The position numbers were made by a program, and so were the translations under genes. Source: Escarpia spicata (Eukaryota > Annelida > Polychaeta > Sabellida > Siboglinidae). From it: 64,000 nt of DNA. Below are positions 20,163 to 33,200 of the stretch, piece by piece (the stretch's first letter is position 1; every line of letters starts with the position of its first letter). The DNA is taken from contig OZ023207.1 in NCBI GenBank assembly GCA_963995525.1, forward strand, positions 1,478,001-1,542,000. Direction: 5' to 3'. The notes under the pieces were generated by a model. The model was not told where the DNA came from. It saw only the letters and a program-made list of their open reading frames with translations, and made no database searches.

Positions 20163-21187
20163 TTACATCGGCCCTGTCGGTGTAACCCTTGTTGTAATTT
20201 GACATCGGCCCTGTAGGTGTAACCATTGTTGTAATTTGACATCGGCCCTGTAGGTGTAACCCTGGTTGTAATTTGACATCGGCCCTGTAGGTGTAACCCT
20301 TTTTGTAATTTGACATCGGCCCTGTAGGTGTAACCCTTGTTGTAATTTGACATCAGCCCTGTAGGTGTAACCCTTGTTGTAATTTGACATCGGCCCTGTA
20401 GGTGTAATCATTGTTGTAATTTGACATCGGCCCTGTAGGTGTAACCCTTATTGTAATTTGCCATCGGCCCTGTAGGTGTAACCCTTGTTGTAATTTGACA
20501 TCGGCCCTGTAGGTGTAACCATTGTTGTAATTTGACATCGGCCCAGTCAGTGTAACCTTTGTTGTAATTTGACATCGGCCCTGTCGGTGTAGCCCTTGTT
20601 GTAATTTGACATCGGCTCTGTAGGTGTAACCCTTGTTGTAATTTGACATCGGCCCTGTAGGTGTAACCCTTGTTGTAATTTGCCATGGGCCCTTTATGTG
20701 TAACCCGTGTTGTAATTTGACATCGGCCCTGTAGGTGTAACCATTGTTGTAATTTGATGTCGGCCATGTATGTGTAACCCTTGTTGTAATTTGACAGCGG
20801 CCTTGTCGGTGTAACCCTTGTTGTAATTTGACATCGGCCCTGTCGGTGTAACCCTTGTTGTAATTTAACATCGGCCCTGTCGGTGTAACCCTTGTTGTAA
20901 TTTGACATCGGCCCTGTAGGTGTAACCCTTGTTGTAATTTGACATCGGCCCTGTAGGTGTAACCCTTGTTGTAATTTGACATCGGCCCTGTAGGTGTAAC
21001 CCATGTTGTAATTTGACATCGGCCCTGTAGGTGTAACCCTTGTTGTAATTTGACATCGGCCCTGTAGGTGTAACCCTTGTTGTAATTTGACATCGGCCCT
21101 GTAGGTGTAACTCTTTTAATTTGACATCGGCCCTGTAGGTGTAACCCTTGTAATTTGACATCGGCCCTGTAGGTGTAACCTTTGTTG
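20163..21187. repeat. 37-bp satellite array, about 28 copies
   Basis: Tandem copies of a 37-bp unit containing TTTGACATCGGCCCTGTAGG and TGTAACCCTTGTTG. Variation is light (TAGG/TCGG, CCATTG/CCCTTG), and the last two copies are shortened by 4-5 bp. Because 37 is 1 mod 3, the translation cycles through all three frames every 111 bp, which is why long open frames occur without coding meaning. Confidence 0.97.
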
Positions 21188-21202
21188 TAATAAGAACAGT
21201 AC

Positions 21203-21364
21203 TATCTGTATCCAATGTTGCGAATCTCGATCATTTCCTTGGAAGTCATCGCCGTGCCCACGGGGTTTCCAATTGTTTTGTCGCCGCCATTTATTCGAGC
21301 ATTCAGTATGACGGGCGAGTCAGTGTCGCTACCGTCTCGAATTGTCACGTCGACTGTGCGGACG
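21203..21364 (-). CDS. Possible further upstream exon, extracellular strand-rich segment
   Basis: A good acceptor (CTCGTCTCTTGTCAG, minus strand) precedes an open segment reading VRTVDVTIRDGSDTDSPVIL, then NGGDKTIGNPVGTAMTS and EMIEIRNIGY, up to a possible GTACTG donor. The alternating hydrophobic pattern looks like an extracellular beta-rich domain, but I do not recognise the family. Its phase 2 does not match the phase 1 needed by the next exon (19228), so it may belong to another gene, need an intervening exon, or be chance. Confidence 0.3.
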
Positions 21365-21457
21365 CTGACAAGAGACGAGACACCAACAGATGTCCAGGAG
21401 CGTTCGAGAAGGCCTGGAATAGAGCAACGTAGCATGGGAGAAGGAGAAGCAAACATC

Positions 21458-21560
21458 AGCAGCAACAGTAGCAGCAGCAGCAGCAGCAGCAAGCATCAGC
21501 AGCAACAGCAACAGCAGCAGCAGCAGCAAGCAGCAGCAGCAACAGCAACATCAGAGCAAT
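21458..21560. repeat. CAG/CAA trinucleotide tract
   Basis: Interrupted AGC/CAG/CAA repeats, about 100 bp, between the possible exon and the main satellite. It translates to polyleucine or polyglutamine in different frames and is not evidence of a protein. Confidence 0.95.
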
Positions 21561-21618
21561 CACGAACAAACATGGCTGCAAATACAAGAACCAATAACCA
21601 AAAATGAACTGTACTGCG

Positions 21619-24600
21619 GGCACTGTACAGTAAGAACTGCAAGTATGTGACAAAGAGTACTGTCATCATCATCATCATCGTCGTCGTCGTCATTGTGGAC
21701 ACTGTACAGTAAGAACTGCAAGTATGTGACTGAGAGTACTGTCATCATCATCATCATCATCGTCGTCGTCATTGCGGGCACTGTACAGTAAGAACTGCAA
21801 GTATGTGACTGAGAGTACTGTCATCATCATCATCATCGTCGTCGTCGTCATTGTGGACTCTGTACAGTAAGAACTGCAAGTATGTGACTGAGAGTACTGT
21901 CATCATCATCATCATCGTCATCGTCGTCATTGTGGGCACTGTACAGTAAGAACTGCAAATATGTGACTGAGAGTACTGTCATCATCATCATCATCGTCAT
22001 CGTCGTCATTGCGGGCACTGTACAGTAAGAACTGCAAATATGTGACTGAGAGTACTGTCATCATCATCATCATCGTCATCGTCGTCATTGTGGGCACTGT
22101 ACAGTAAGAACTGCAAGTATGTGACTGAGAGTACTGTCATCATCATCATCATCGTCGTCGTCGTCATTGTGGGCACTGTACAGTAAGAAATGCAAGTATG
22201 TGACTGAGAGTACTGTCATCATCATCATCATCATCGTCGTCGTCATTGTGGGCACTGTACAGTAAGAACTGCAAGTATGTGACTGAGAGTACTGTCATCA
22301 TCATCATCATCATCGTCGTCATTGTGGGCACTGTACAGTAAGAACTGCAAGTATGTGACTGAGAGTACTGTCATCATCATCATCGTCATCGTCGTCATTG
22401 TGGACACTGTACAGTAAGAACTGCAAGTATGTGACTGAGAGTACTGTCATCATCATCATCATCGTCATCGTCGTCATTGTGGGCACTGTACAGTAAGAAC
22501 TGCAAATATGTGACTGAGAGTACTGTCATCATCATCGTCATCGTCATCGTCGTCATGGCGGGCACTGTACAGTAAGAACTGCAAATATGTGACTGAGAGT
22601 ACTGTCATCATCATCATCATCGTCATCGTCGTCATTGTGGGCACTGTACAGTAAGAACTGCAAGTATGTGACTGAGAGTACAGTCATCATCAACATCATC
22701 GTCGTCGTCGTCATTGTGGGCACTGTACATTAAGAACTGCAAGTATGTGACTGAGAGTACTGTCATCATCATCATCATCATCATCGTCGTCATTGTGGAC
22801 ACTGTACAGTAAGAACTGCAAGTATGTGACTGAGAGTACTGTCATCATCATCATCATCATCGTCGTCATTGTGGGCACTGTACAGTAAGAACTGCAAGTA
22901 TGTGACTGAGAGTACTGTCATCATCATCATCATCATCGTCGTCGTCATTGTGGACACTGTACAGTAAGAACTGCAAGTATGTGACTGAGAGTACTGTCAT
23001 CATCATCATCATCATCGTCGTCGTCATTGTGGACACTGTACAGTAAGAACTGCAAGTATGTGACTGAGAGTACTGTCATCATCATCATCATCATCGTCGT
23101 CGTCATTGCGGGCACTGTACAGTAAGAACTGCAAGTATGTGACTGAGAGTACTGTCATCATCATCATCATCATCGTCGTCGTCATTGTGGACACTGTACA
23201 GTAAGAACTGCAAGTATGTGACTGAGAGTACTGTCATCATCATCATCATCATCATCATCGTCGTCATTGTGGACACTGTACAGTAAGAACTGCAAGTATG
23301 TGACTGAGAGTACTGTCATCATCATCATCATCATCATCGTCGTCATTGTGGGCACTGTACAGTAAGAACTGCAAGTATGTGACTGAGAGTACTGTCATCA
23401 TCATCATCATCGTCGTCATTGTGGGCACTGTACAGTAAGAACTGCAAGTATGTGACTGAGAGTACTGTCATCATCATCATCGTCATCGTCGTCATTGTGG
23501 ACACTGTACAGTAAGAACTGCAAGTATGTGACTGAGAGTACTGTCATCATCATCATCATCGTCATCGTCGTCATTGTGGGCACTGTACAGTAAGAACTGC
23601 AAGTATGTGACTGAGAGTACTGTCATCATCATCATCATCGTCATCGTCGTCATTGTGGGCACTGTACAGTAAGAACTGCAAATATGTGACTGAGAGTACT
23701 GTCATCATCATCATCATCGTCATCGTCGTCATTGCGGGCACTGTACAGTAAGAACTGCAAGTATGTGACTGAGAGTACTGTCATCATCATCATCATCATC
23801 ATCGTCGTCGTCATTGTGGGCACTGTACAGTAAGAACTGCAAGTATGTGACTGAGAGTACTGTCATCATCATCATCATCATCGTCGTCATTGTGGGCACT
23901 GTACAGTAAGAACTGCAAGTATGTGACTGAGAGTACTGTCATCATCATCATCGTCATCGTCGTCATTGTGGACACTGTACAGTAAGAACTGCAAGTATGT
24001 GACTGAGAGTACTGTCATCATCATCATCATCATCATCGTCGTCGTCATTGCGGGCACTGTACAGTAAGAACTGCAAGTATGTGACTGAGAGTATTGTCAT
24101 CATCATCATCATCATCATCGTCGTCATTGTGGGCACTGTACAGTAAGAACTGCAAGTATGTGACTGAGAGTACTGTCATCATCATCATCATCGTCATCGT
24201 CGTCATTGTGGACACTGTACAGTAAGAACTGCAAGTATGTGACTGAGAGTACTGTCATCATCATCATCATCATCATCGTCGTCATTGTGGACACTGTACA
24301 GTAAGAACTGCAAGTATGTGACTGAGAGTACTGTCATCATCATCATCATCATCGTCGTCGTCATTGTGGACACTGTACAGTAAGAACTGCAAGTATGTGA
24401 CTGAGAGTACTGTCATCATCATCATCATCATCATCGTCGTCATTGTGGACACTGTACAGTAAGAACTGCAAGTATGTGACTGAGAGTACTGTCATCATCA
24501 TCATCATCATCGTCGTCATTGTGGGCACTGTACAGTAAGAACTGCAAGTATGTGACTGAGAGTACTGTCATCATCATCATCGTCATCGTCGTCATTGTGG

Positions 24601-27235
24601 ACACTGTACAGTAAGAACTGCAAGTATGTGACTGAGAGTACTGTCATCATCATCATCATCATCGTCGTCGTCATTGCGGGCACTGTACAGTAAGAACTGC
24701 AAGTATGTGACTGAGAGTACTGTCATCATCATCATCATCATCATCGTCGTCATTGTGGACACTGTACAGTAAGAACTGCAAGTATGTGACTGAGAGTACT
24801 GTCATCATCATCATCATCATCGTCGTCGTCATTGTGGACACTGTACAGTAAGAACTGCAAGTATGTGACTGAGAGTACTGTCATCATCATCATCATCATC
24901 ATCGTCGTCATTGTGGACACTGTACAGTAAGAACTGCAAGTATGTGACTGAGAGTACTGTCATCATCATCATCATCGTCGTCGTCGTCATTGTGGACACT
25001 GTACAGTAAGAACTGCAAGTATGTGACTGAGAGTACTGTCATCATCATCATCATCATCGTCGTCGTCATTGCGGGCACTGTACAGTAAGAACTGCAAGTA
25101 TGTGACTGAGAGTACTGTCATCATCATCATCATCGTCGTCGTCGTCATTGTGGACACTGTACAGTAAGAACTGCAAGTATGTGACTGAGAGTACTGTCAT
25201 CATCATCATCATCGTCATCGTCGTCATTGTGGGCACTGTACAGTAAGAACTGCAAATATGTGACTGAGAGTACTGTCATCATCATCATCATCGTCATCGT
25301 CGTCATTGCGGGCACTGTACAGGAAGAACTGCAAATATGTGACTGAGAGTACTGTCATCATCATCATCATCGTCATCGTCGTCATTGTGGGCACTGTACA
25401 GTAAGAACTGCAAGTATGTGACTGAGAGTACTGTCATCATCATCATCATCGTCGTCGTCGTCATTGTGGGCACTGTACAGTAAGAACTGCAAGTATGTGA
25501 CTGAGAGTACTGTCATCATCATCATCATCATCGTCGTCGTCATTGTGGGCACTGTACAGTAAGAACTGCAAGTATGTGACTGAGAGTACTGTCATCATCA
25601 TCATCATCATCGTCGTCATTGTGGGCACTGTACAGTAAGAACTGCAAGTATGTGACTGAGAGTACTGTCATCATCATCATCGTCATCGTCGTCATTGTGG
25701 ACACTGTACAGTAAGAACTGCAAGTATGTGACTGAGAGTACTGTCATCATCATCATCATCATCATCGTCGTCATTGTGGACACTGTACAGTAAGAACTGC
25801 AAGTATGTGACTGAGAGTACTGTCATCATCATCATCATCATCGTCATTGTGGACACTGTACAGTAAGAACTGCAAGTATGTGACTGAGAGTACTGTCATC
25901 ATCATCATCATCGTCGTCATTGTGGACACTGTACAGTAAGAACTGCAAGTATGTGACTGAGAGTACTGTCATCATCATCATCATCATCGTCGTCGTCATT
26001 GTGGACACTGTACAGTAAGAACTGCAAGTATGTGACGGAGAGTACTGTCATCATCATCATCATCATCATCGTCGTCATTGTGGACACTGTACAGTAAGAA
26101 CTGCAAGTATGTGACTGAGAGTACTGTCATCATCATCATCATCATCATCGTCGTCATTGTGGACACTGTACAGTAAGAACTGCAAGTATGTGACTGAGAG
26201 TACTGTCATCATCATCATCATCATCGTCGTCGTCATTGCGGGCACTGTACAGTAAGAACTGCAAGTATGTGACTGAGAGTACTGTCATCATCATCATCAT
26301 CGTCATCATCGTCATTGTGGACACTGTACAGTAAGAACTGCAAGTATGTGACTGAGAGTACTGTCATCATCATCATCATCATCATCGTCGTCATTGTGGG
26401 CACTGTACAGTAAGAACTGCAAGTATGTGACTGAGAGTACTGTCATCATCATCATCATCATCATCGTCGTCATTGTGGGCACTGTACAGTAAGAACTGCA
26501 AGTATGTGACTGAGAGTACTGTCATCATCATCATCATCGTCATCGTCGTCATTGTGGACACTGTACAGTAAGAACTGCAAGTATGTGACTGAGAGTACTG
26601 TCATCATCATCATCATCATCGTCGTCGTCATTGCGGGCACTGTACAGTAAGAACTGCAAGTATGTGACTGAGAGTACTGTCATCATCATCATCATCGTCA
26701 TCGTCGTCATTGTGGACACTGTACAGTAAGAACTGCAAGTATGTGACTGAGAGTACTGTCATCATCATCATCATCATCATCGTCGTCATTGTGGGCACTG
26801 TACAGTAAGAACTGCAAGTATGTGACTGAGAGTACTGTCATCATCATCATCATCATCATCATCGTCGTCATTGTGGGCACTGTACAGTAAGAACTGCAAG
26901 TATGTGACTGAGAGTACTGTCATCATCATCATCATCATCATCGTCGTCATTGTGGGCACTGTACAGTAAGAACAGCAAGTATGTGACTGAGAGTACTGTC
27001 ATCATCATCATCATCATCATCGTCGTCATTGTGGACACTGTACAGTAAGAACTGCAAGTATGTGACTGAGAGTACTGTCATCATCATCATCATCGTCATC
27101 GTCGTCATTGTGGGCACTGTACAGTAAGAACTGCAAGTATGTGACTGAGAGTACTGTCATCATCATCATCATCATCATCGTCGTCATTGTGGACACTGTA
27201 CAGTAAGAACTGCAAGTATGTGACTGAGAGTACTG

Positions 27236-27270
<35 letters not shown>

Positions 27271-30200
27271 GTCGTCATTGTGGACACTGTACAGTAAGAA
27301 CTGCAAGTATGTGACTGAGAGTACTGTCATCATCATCATCATCATCGTCGTCGTCATTGCGGGCACTGTAGAGTAAGAACTGCAAGTATGTGACTGAGAG
27401 TACTGTCATCATCATCATCATCATCATCGTCGTCATTGTGGACACTGTACAGTAAGAACTGCAAGTATGTGACTGAGAGTACTGTCATCATCATCATCAT
27501 CATCGTCGTCGTCATTGTGGACACTGTACAGTAAGAACTGCAAGTATGTGACTGAGAGTACTGTCATCATCATCATCATCATCATCGTCGTCATTGTGGA
27601 CATTGTACAGTAAGAACTGCAAGTATGTGACTGAGAGTACTGTCATCATCATCATCATCGTCGTCGTCGTCATTGTGGACACTGTACAGTAAGAACTGCA
27701 AGTATGTGACTGAGAGTACTGTCATCATCATCATCATCATCGTCGTCGTCATTGCGGGCACTGTACAGTAAGAACTGCAAGTATGTGACTGAGAGTACTA
27801 TCATCATCATCATCATCGTCGTCGTCGTCATTGTGGACACTGTACAGTAAGAACTGCAAGTATGTGACTGAGAGTACTGTCATCATCATCATCATCGTCA
27901 TCGTCGTCATTGTGGGCACTGTACAGTAAGAACTGCAAATATGTGACTGAGAGTACTGTCATCATCATCATCATCGTCATCGTCGTCATTGCGGGCACTG
28001 TACAGTAAGAACTGCAAATATGTGACTGAGAGTACTGTCATCATCATCATCATCATCATCGTCGTCATTGTGGACACTGTACAGTAAGAACTGCAAGTAT
28101 GTGACTGAGAGTACTGTCATCATCATCATCATCATCGTCATTGTGGACACTGTACAGTAAGAACTGCAAGTATGTGCCTGAGAGTACTGTCATCATCATC
28201 ATCATCGTCGTCATTGTGGACACTGTACAGTAAGAACTGCAAGTATGTGACTGAGAGTACTGTCATCATCATCATCATCATCGTCGTCGTCATTGTGGAC
28301 ACTGTACAGTAAGAACTGCAAGTATGTGACGGAGAGTACTGTCATCATCATCATCATCATCATCGTCGTCATTGTGGACACTGTACAGTAAGAACTGCAA
28401 GTATGTGACTGAGAGTACTGTCATCATCATCATCATCATCATCGTCGTCATTGTGGACACTGTACAGTAAGAACTGCAAGTATGTGACTGAGAGTACTGT
28501 CATCATCATCATCATCATCGTCGTCGTCATTGCGGGCACTGTACAGTAAGAACTGCAAGTATGTGACTGAGAGTACTGTCATCATCATCATCATCGTCAT
28601 CATCGTCATTGTGGACACTGTACAGTAAGAACTGCAAGTATGTGACTGAGAGTACTGTCATCATCATCATCATCATCATCGTCGTCATTGTGGGCACTGT
28701 ACAGTAAGAACTGCAAGTATGTGACTGAGAGTACTGTCATCATCATCATCATCATCATCGTCGTCATTGTGGGCACTGTACAGTAAGAACTGCAAGTATG
28801 TGACTGAGAGTACTGTCATCATCATCATCATCGTCATCGTCGTCATTGTGGACACTGTACAGTAAGAACTGCAAGTATGTGACTGAGAGTACTGTCATCA
28901 TCATCATCATCATCGTCGTCGTCATTGCGGGCACTGTACAGTAAGAACTGCAAGTATGTGACTGAGAGTACTGTCATCATCATCATCATCGTCATCGTCG
29001 TCATTGTGGACACTGTACAGTAAGAACTGCAAGTATGTGACTGAGAGTACTGTCATCATCATCATCATCATCATCGTCGTCATTGTGGGCACTGTACAGT
29101 AAGAACTGCAAGTATGTGACTGAGAGTACTGTCATCATCATCATCATCATCATCATCGTCGTCATTGTGGGCACTGTACAGTAAGAACTGCAAGTATGTG
29201 ACTGAGAGTACTGTCATCATCATCATCATCATCATCGTCGTCATTGTGGGCACTGTACAGTAAGAACAGCAAGTATGTGACTGAGAGTACTGTCATCATC
29301 ATCATCATCATCATCGTCGTCATTGTGGACACTGTACAGTAAGAACTGCAAGTATGTGACTGAGAGTACTGTCATCATCATCATCATCGTCATCGTCGTC
29401 ATTGTGGGCACTGTACAGTAAGAACTGCAAGTATGTGACTGAGAGTACTGTCATCATCATCATCATCATCATCGTCGTCATTGTGGACACTGTACAGTAA
29501 GAACTGCAAGTATGTGACTGAGAGTACTGTCATCATCATCATCATCATCATCGTCGTCATTGTGGACACTGTACAGTAAGAACTGCAAGTATGTGACTGA
29601 GAGTACTGTCATCATCATCATCATCATCGTCGTCGTCATTGCGGGCACTGTAGAGTAAGAACTGCAAGTATGTGACTGAGAGTACTGTCATCATCATCAT
29701 CATCATCATCGTCGTCATTGTGGACACTGTACAGTAAGAACTGCAAGTATGTGACTGAGAGTACTGTCATCATCATCATCATCATCGTCGTCGTCATTGT
29801 GGACACTGTACAGTAAGAACTGCAAGTATGTGACTGAGAGTACTGTCATCATCATCATCATCATCATCGTCGTCATTGTGGACATTGTACAGTAAGAACT
29901 GCAAGTATGTGACTGAGAGTACTGTCATCATCATCATCATCGTCGTCGTCGTCATTGTGGACACTGTACAGTAAGAACTGCAAGTATGTGACTGAGAGTA
30001 CTGTCATCATCATCATCATCATCGTCGTCGTCATTGCGGGCACTGTACAGTAAGAACTGCAAGTATGTGACTGAGAGTACTATCATCATCATCATCATCG
30101 TCGTCGTCGTCATTGTGGACACTGTACAGTAAGAACTGCAAGTATGTGACTGAGAGTACTGTCATCATCATCATCATCGTCATCGTCGTCATTGTGGGCA

Positions 30201-33200
30201 CTGTACAGTAAGAACTGCAAATATGTGACTGAGAGTACTGTCATCATCATCATCATCGTCATCGTCGTCATTGCGGGCACTGTACAGTAAGAACTGCAAA
30301 TATGTGACTGAGAGTACTGTCATCATCATCATCATCGTCATCGTCGTCATTGTGGGCACTGTACAGTAAGAACTGCAAGTATGTGACTGAGAGTACTGTC
30401 ATCATCATCATCATCGTCGTCGTCGTCATTGTGGGCACTGTACAGTAAGAACTGCAAGTATGTGACTGAGAGTACTGTCATCATCATCATCATCATCGTC
30501 GTCGTCATTGTGGGCACTGTACAGTAAGAACTGCAAGTATGTGACTGAGAGTACTGTCATCATCATCATCATCATCGTCGTCATTGTGGGCACTGTACAG
30601 TAAGAACTGCAAGTATGTGACTGAGAGTACTGTCATCATCATCATCGTCATCGTCGTCATTGTGGACACTGTACAGTAAGAACTGCAAGTATGTGACTGA
30701 GAGTACTGTCATCATCATCATCATCGTCATCGTCGTCATTGTGGGCACTTTACAGTAAGAACTGCAAATATGTGACTGAGAGTACTGTCATCATCATCAT
30801 CATCGTCATCGTCGTCATTGCGGGCACTGTACAGTAAGAACTGCAAATATGTGACTGAGAGTACTGTCATCATCATCATCATCGTCATCGTCGTCATTGT
30901 GGGCACTGTACAGTAAGAACTGCAAGTATGTGACTGAGAGTACTGTCATCATCAACATCATCGTCGTCGTCGTCATTGTGGGCACTGTACAGTAAGAACT
31001 GCAGGTATGTGACTGAGAGTACTGTCATCATCATCATCATCATCGTCGTCGTCATTGTGGGCACTGTACAGTAAGAACTGCAAGTATGTGACTGAGAGTA
31101 CTGTCATCATCATCATCATCATCGTCGTCATTGTGGGCACTGTACAGTAAGAACTGCAAGTATGTGACTGAGAGTACTGTCATCATCATCATCGTCATCG
31201 TCGTCATTGTGGACACTGTACAGTAAGAACTGCAAGTATGTGACTGAGAGTACTGTCATCATCATCATCATCGTCATCGTCGTCATTGTGGGCACTGTAC
31301 AGTAAGAACTGCAAATATGTGACTGAGAGTACTGTCATCATCATCGTCATCGTCATCGTCGTCATTGCGGGCACTGTACAGTAAGAACTGCAAATATGTG
31401 ACTGAGAGTACTGCAATCATCATCATCATCGTCATCGTCGTCATTGTGGGCACTGTACAGTAAGAACTGCAAGTATGTGACTGAGAGTACTGTCATCATC
31501 AACATCATCGTCGTCGTCGTCATTGTGGGCACTGTACAGTAAGAACTGCAAGTATGTGACTGAGAGTACTGTCATCATCATCATCATCATCGTCGTCGTC
31601 GTCATTGCGGGCACTGTACAGTAAGAACTGCAAGTATGTGACTGAGAGTACTGTCATCATCATCATCATCATCGTCATTGTGGACACTGTACAGTAAGAA
31701 CTGCAAGTATGTGACTGAGAGTACTGTCATCATCATCATCATCGTCGTCATTGTGGGCACTGTACAGTAAGAACTGCAAGTATGTGACTGAGAGTACTGT
31801 CATCATCATCATCATCATCGTCATTGTGGACACTGTACAGTTAGAACTGCAAGTATGTGACTGAGAGTACTGTCATCATCATCATCATCGTCGTCATTGT
31901 GGACACTGTACAGTAAGAACTGCAAGTATGTGACTGAGAGTACTGTCATCATCATCATCATCATCGTCGTCGTCATTGTGGACACTGTACAGTAAGAACT
32001 GCAAGTATGTGACTGAGAGTACTGTCATCATCATCATCATCATCATCGTCGTCATTGTGGACACTGTACAGTAAGAACTGCAAGTATGTGACTGAGAGTA
32101 CTGTCATCATCATCATCATCATCGTCGTCGTCATTGTGGGCACTGTACAGTAAGAACTGCAAGTATGTGACTGAGAGTACTGTCATCATCATCATCATCA
32201 TCATCGTCGTCATTGTGGACACTGTACAGTAAGAACTGCAAGTATGTGACTGAGAGTACTGTCATCATCATCATCATCATCATCGTCGTCATTGTGGACA
32301 CTGTACAGTAAGAACTGCAAGTATGTGACTGAGAGTACTGTCATCATCATCATCATCATCGTCGTCGTCATTGCGGGCACTGTAGAGTAAGAACTGCAAG
32401 TATGTGACTGAGAGTACTGTCATCATCATCATCATCATCATCGTCGTCATTGTGGACACTGTACAGTAAGAACTGCAAGTATGTGACTGAGAGTACTGTC
32501 ATCATCATCATCATCATCGTCGTCGTCATTGTGGACACTGTACAGTAAGAACTGCAAGTATGTGACTGAGAGTACTGTCATCATCATCATCATCATCATC
32601 GTCGTCATTGTGGACATTGTACAGTAAGAACTGCAAGTATGTGACTGAGAGTACTGTCATCATCATCATCATCGTCGTCGTCGTCATTGTGGACACTGTA
32701 CAGTAAGAACTGCAAGTATGTGACTGAGAGTACTGTCATCATCATCATCATCATCGTCGTCGTCATTGCGGGCACTGTACAGTAAGAACTGCAAGTATGT
32801 GACTGAGAGTACTATCATCATCATCATCATCGTCGTCGTCGTCATTGTGGACACTGTACAGTAAGAACTGCAAGTATGTGACTGAGAGTACTGTCATCAT
32901 CATCATCATCGTCATCGTCGTCATTGTGGGCACTGTACAGTAAGAACTGCAAATATGTGACTGAGAGTACTGTCATCATCATCATCATCGTCATCGTCGT
33001 CATTGCGGGCACTGTACAGTAAGAACTGCAAATATGTGACTGAGAGTACTGTCATCATCATCATCATCGTCATCGTCGTCATTGTGGGCACTGTACAGTA
33101 AGAACTGCAAGTATGTGACTGAGAGTACTGTCATCATCATCATCATCGTCGTCGTCGTCATTGTGGGCACTGTACAGTAAGAACTGCAAGTATGTGACTG

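Noticed and set aside
20353..21215. 246-codon repeat protein (SNYNKGYTYRADVKLQQ-like)
   Set aside because: Caused by the 37-bp unit cycling through three stop-free frames; no start context, no domain, uniform satellite variation.
21202..21492. Polyleucine signal peptide as the start of the gene
   Set aside because: The leucines come from the CAG tract read on the minus strand; a better acceptor lies downstream of it.
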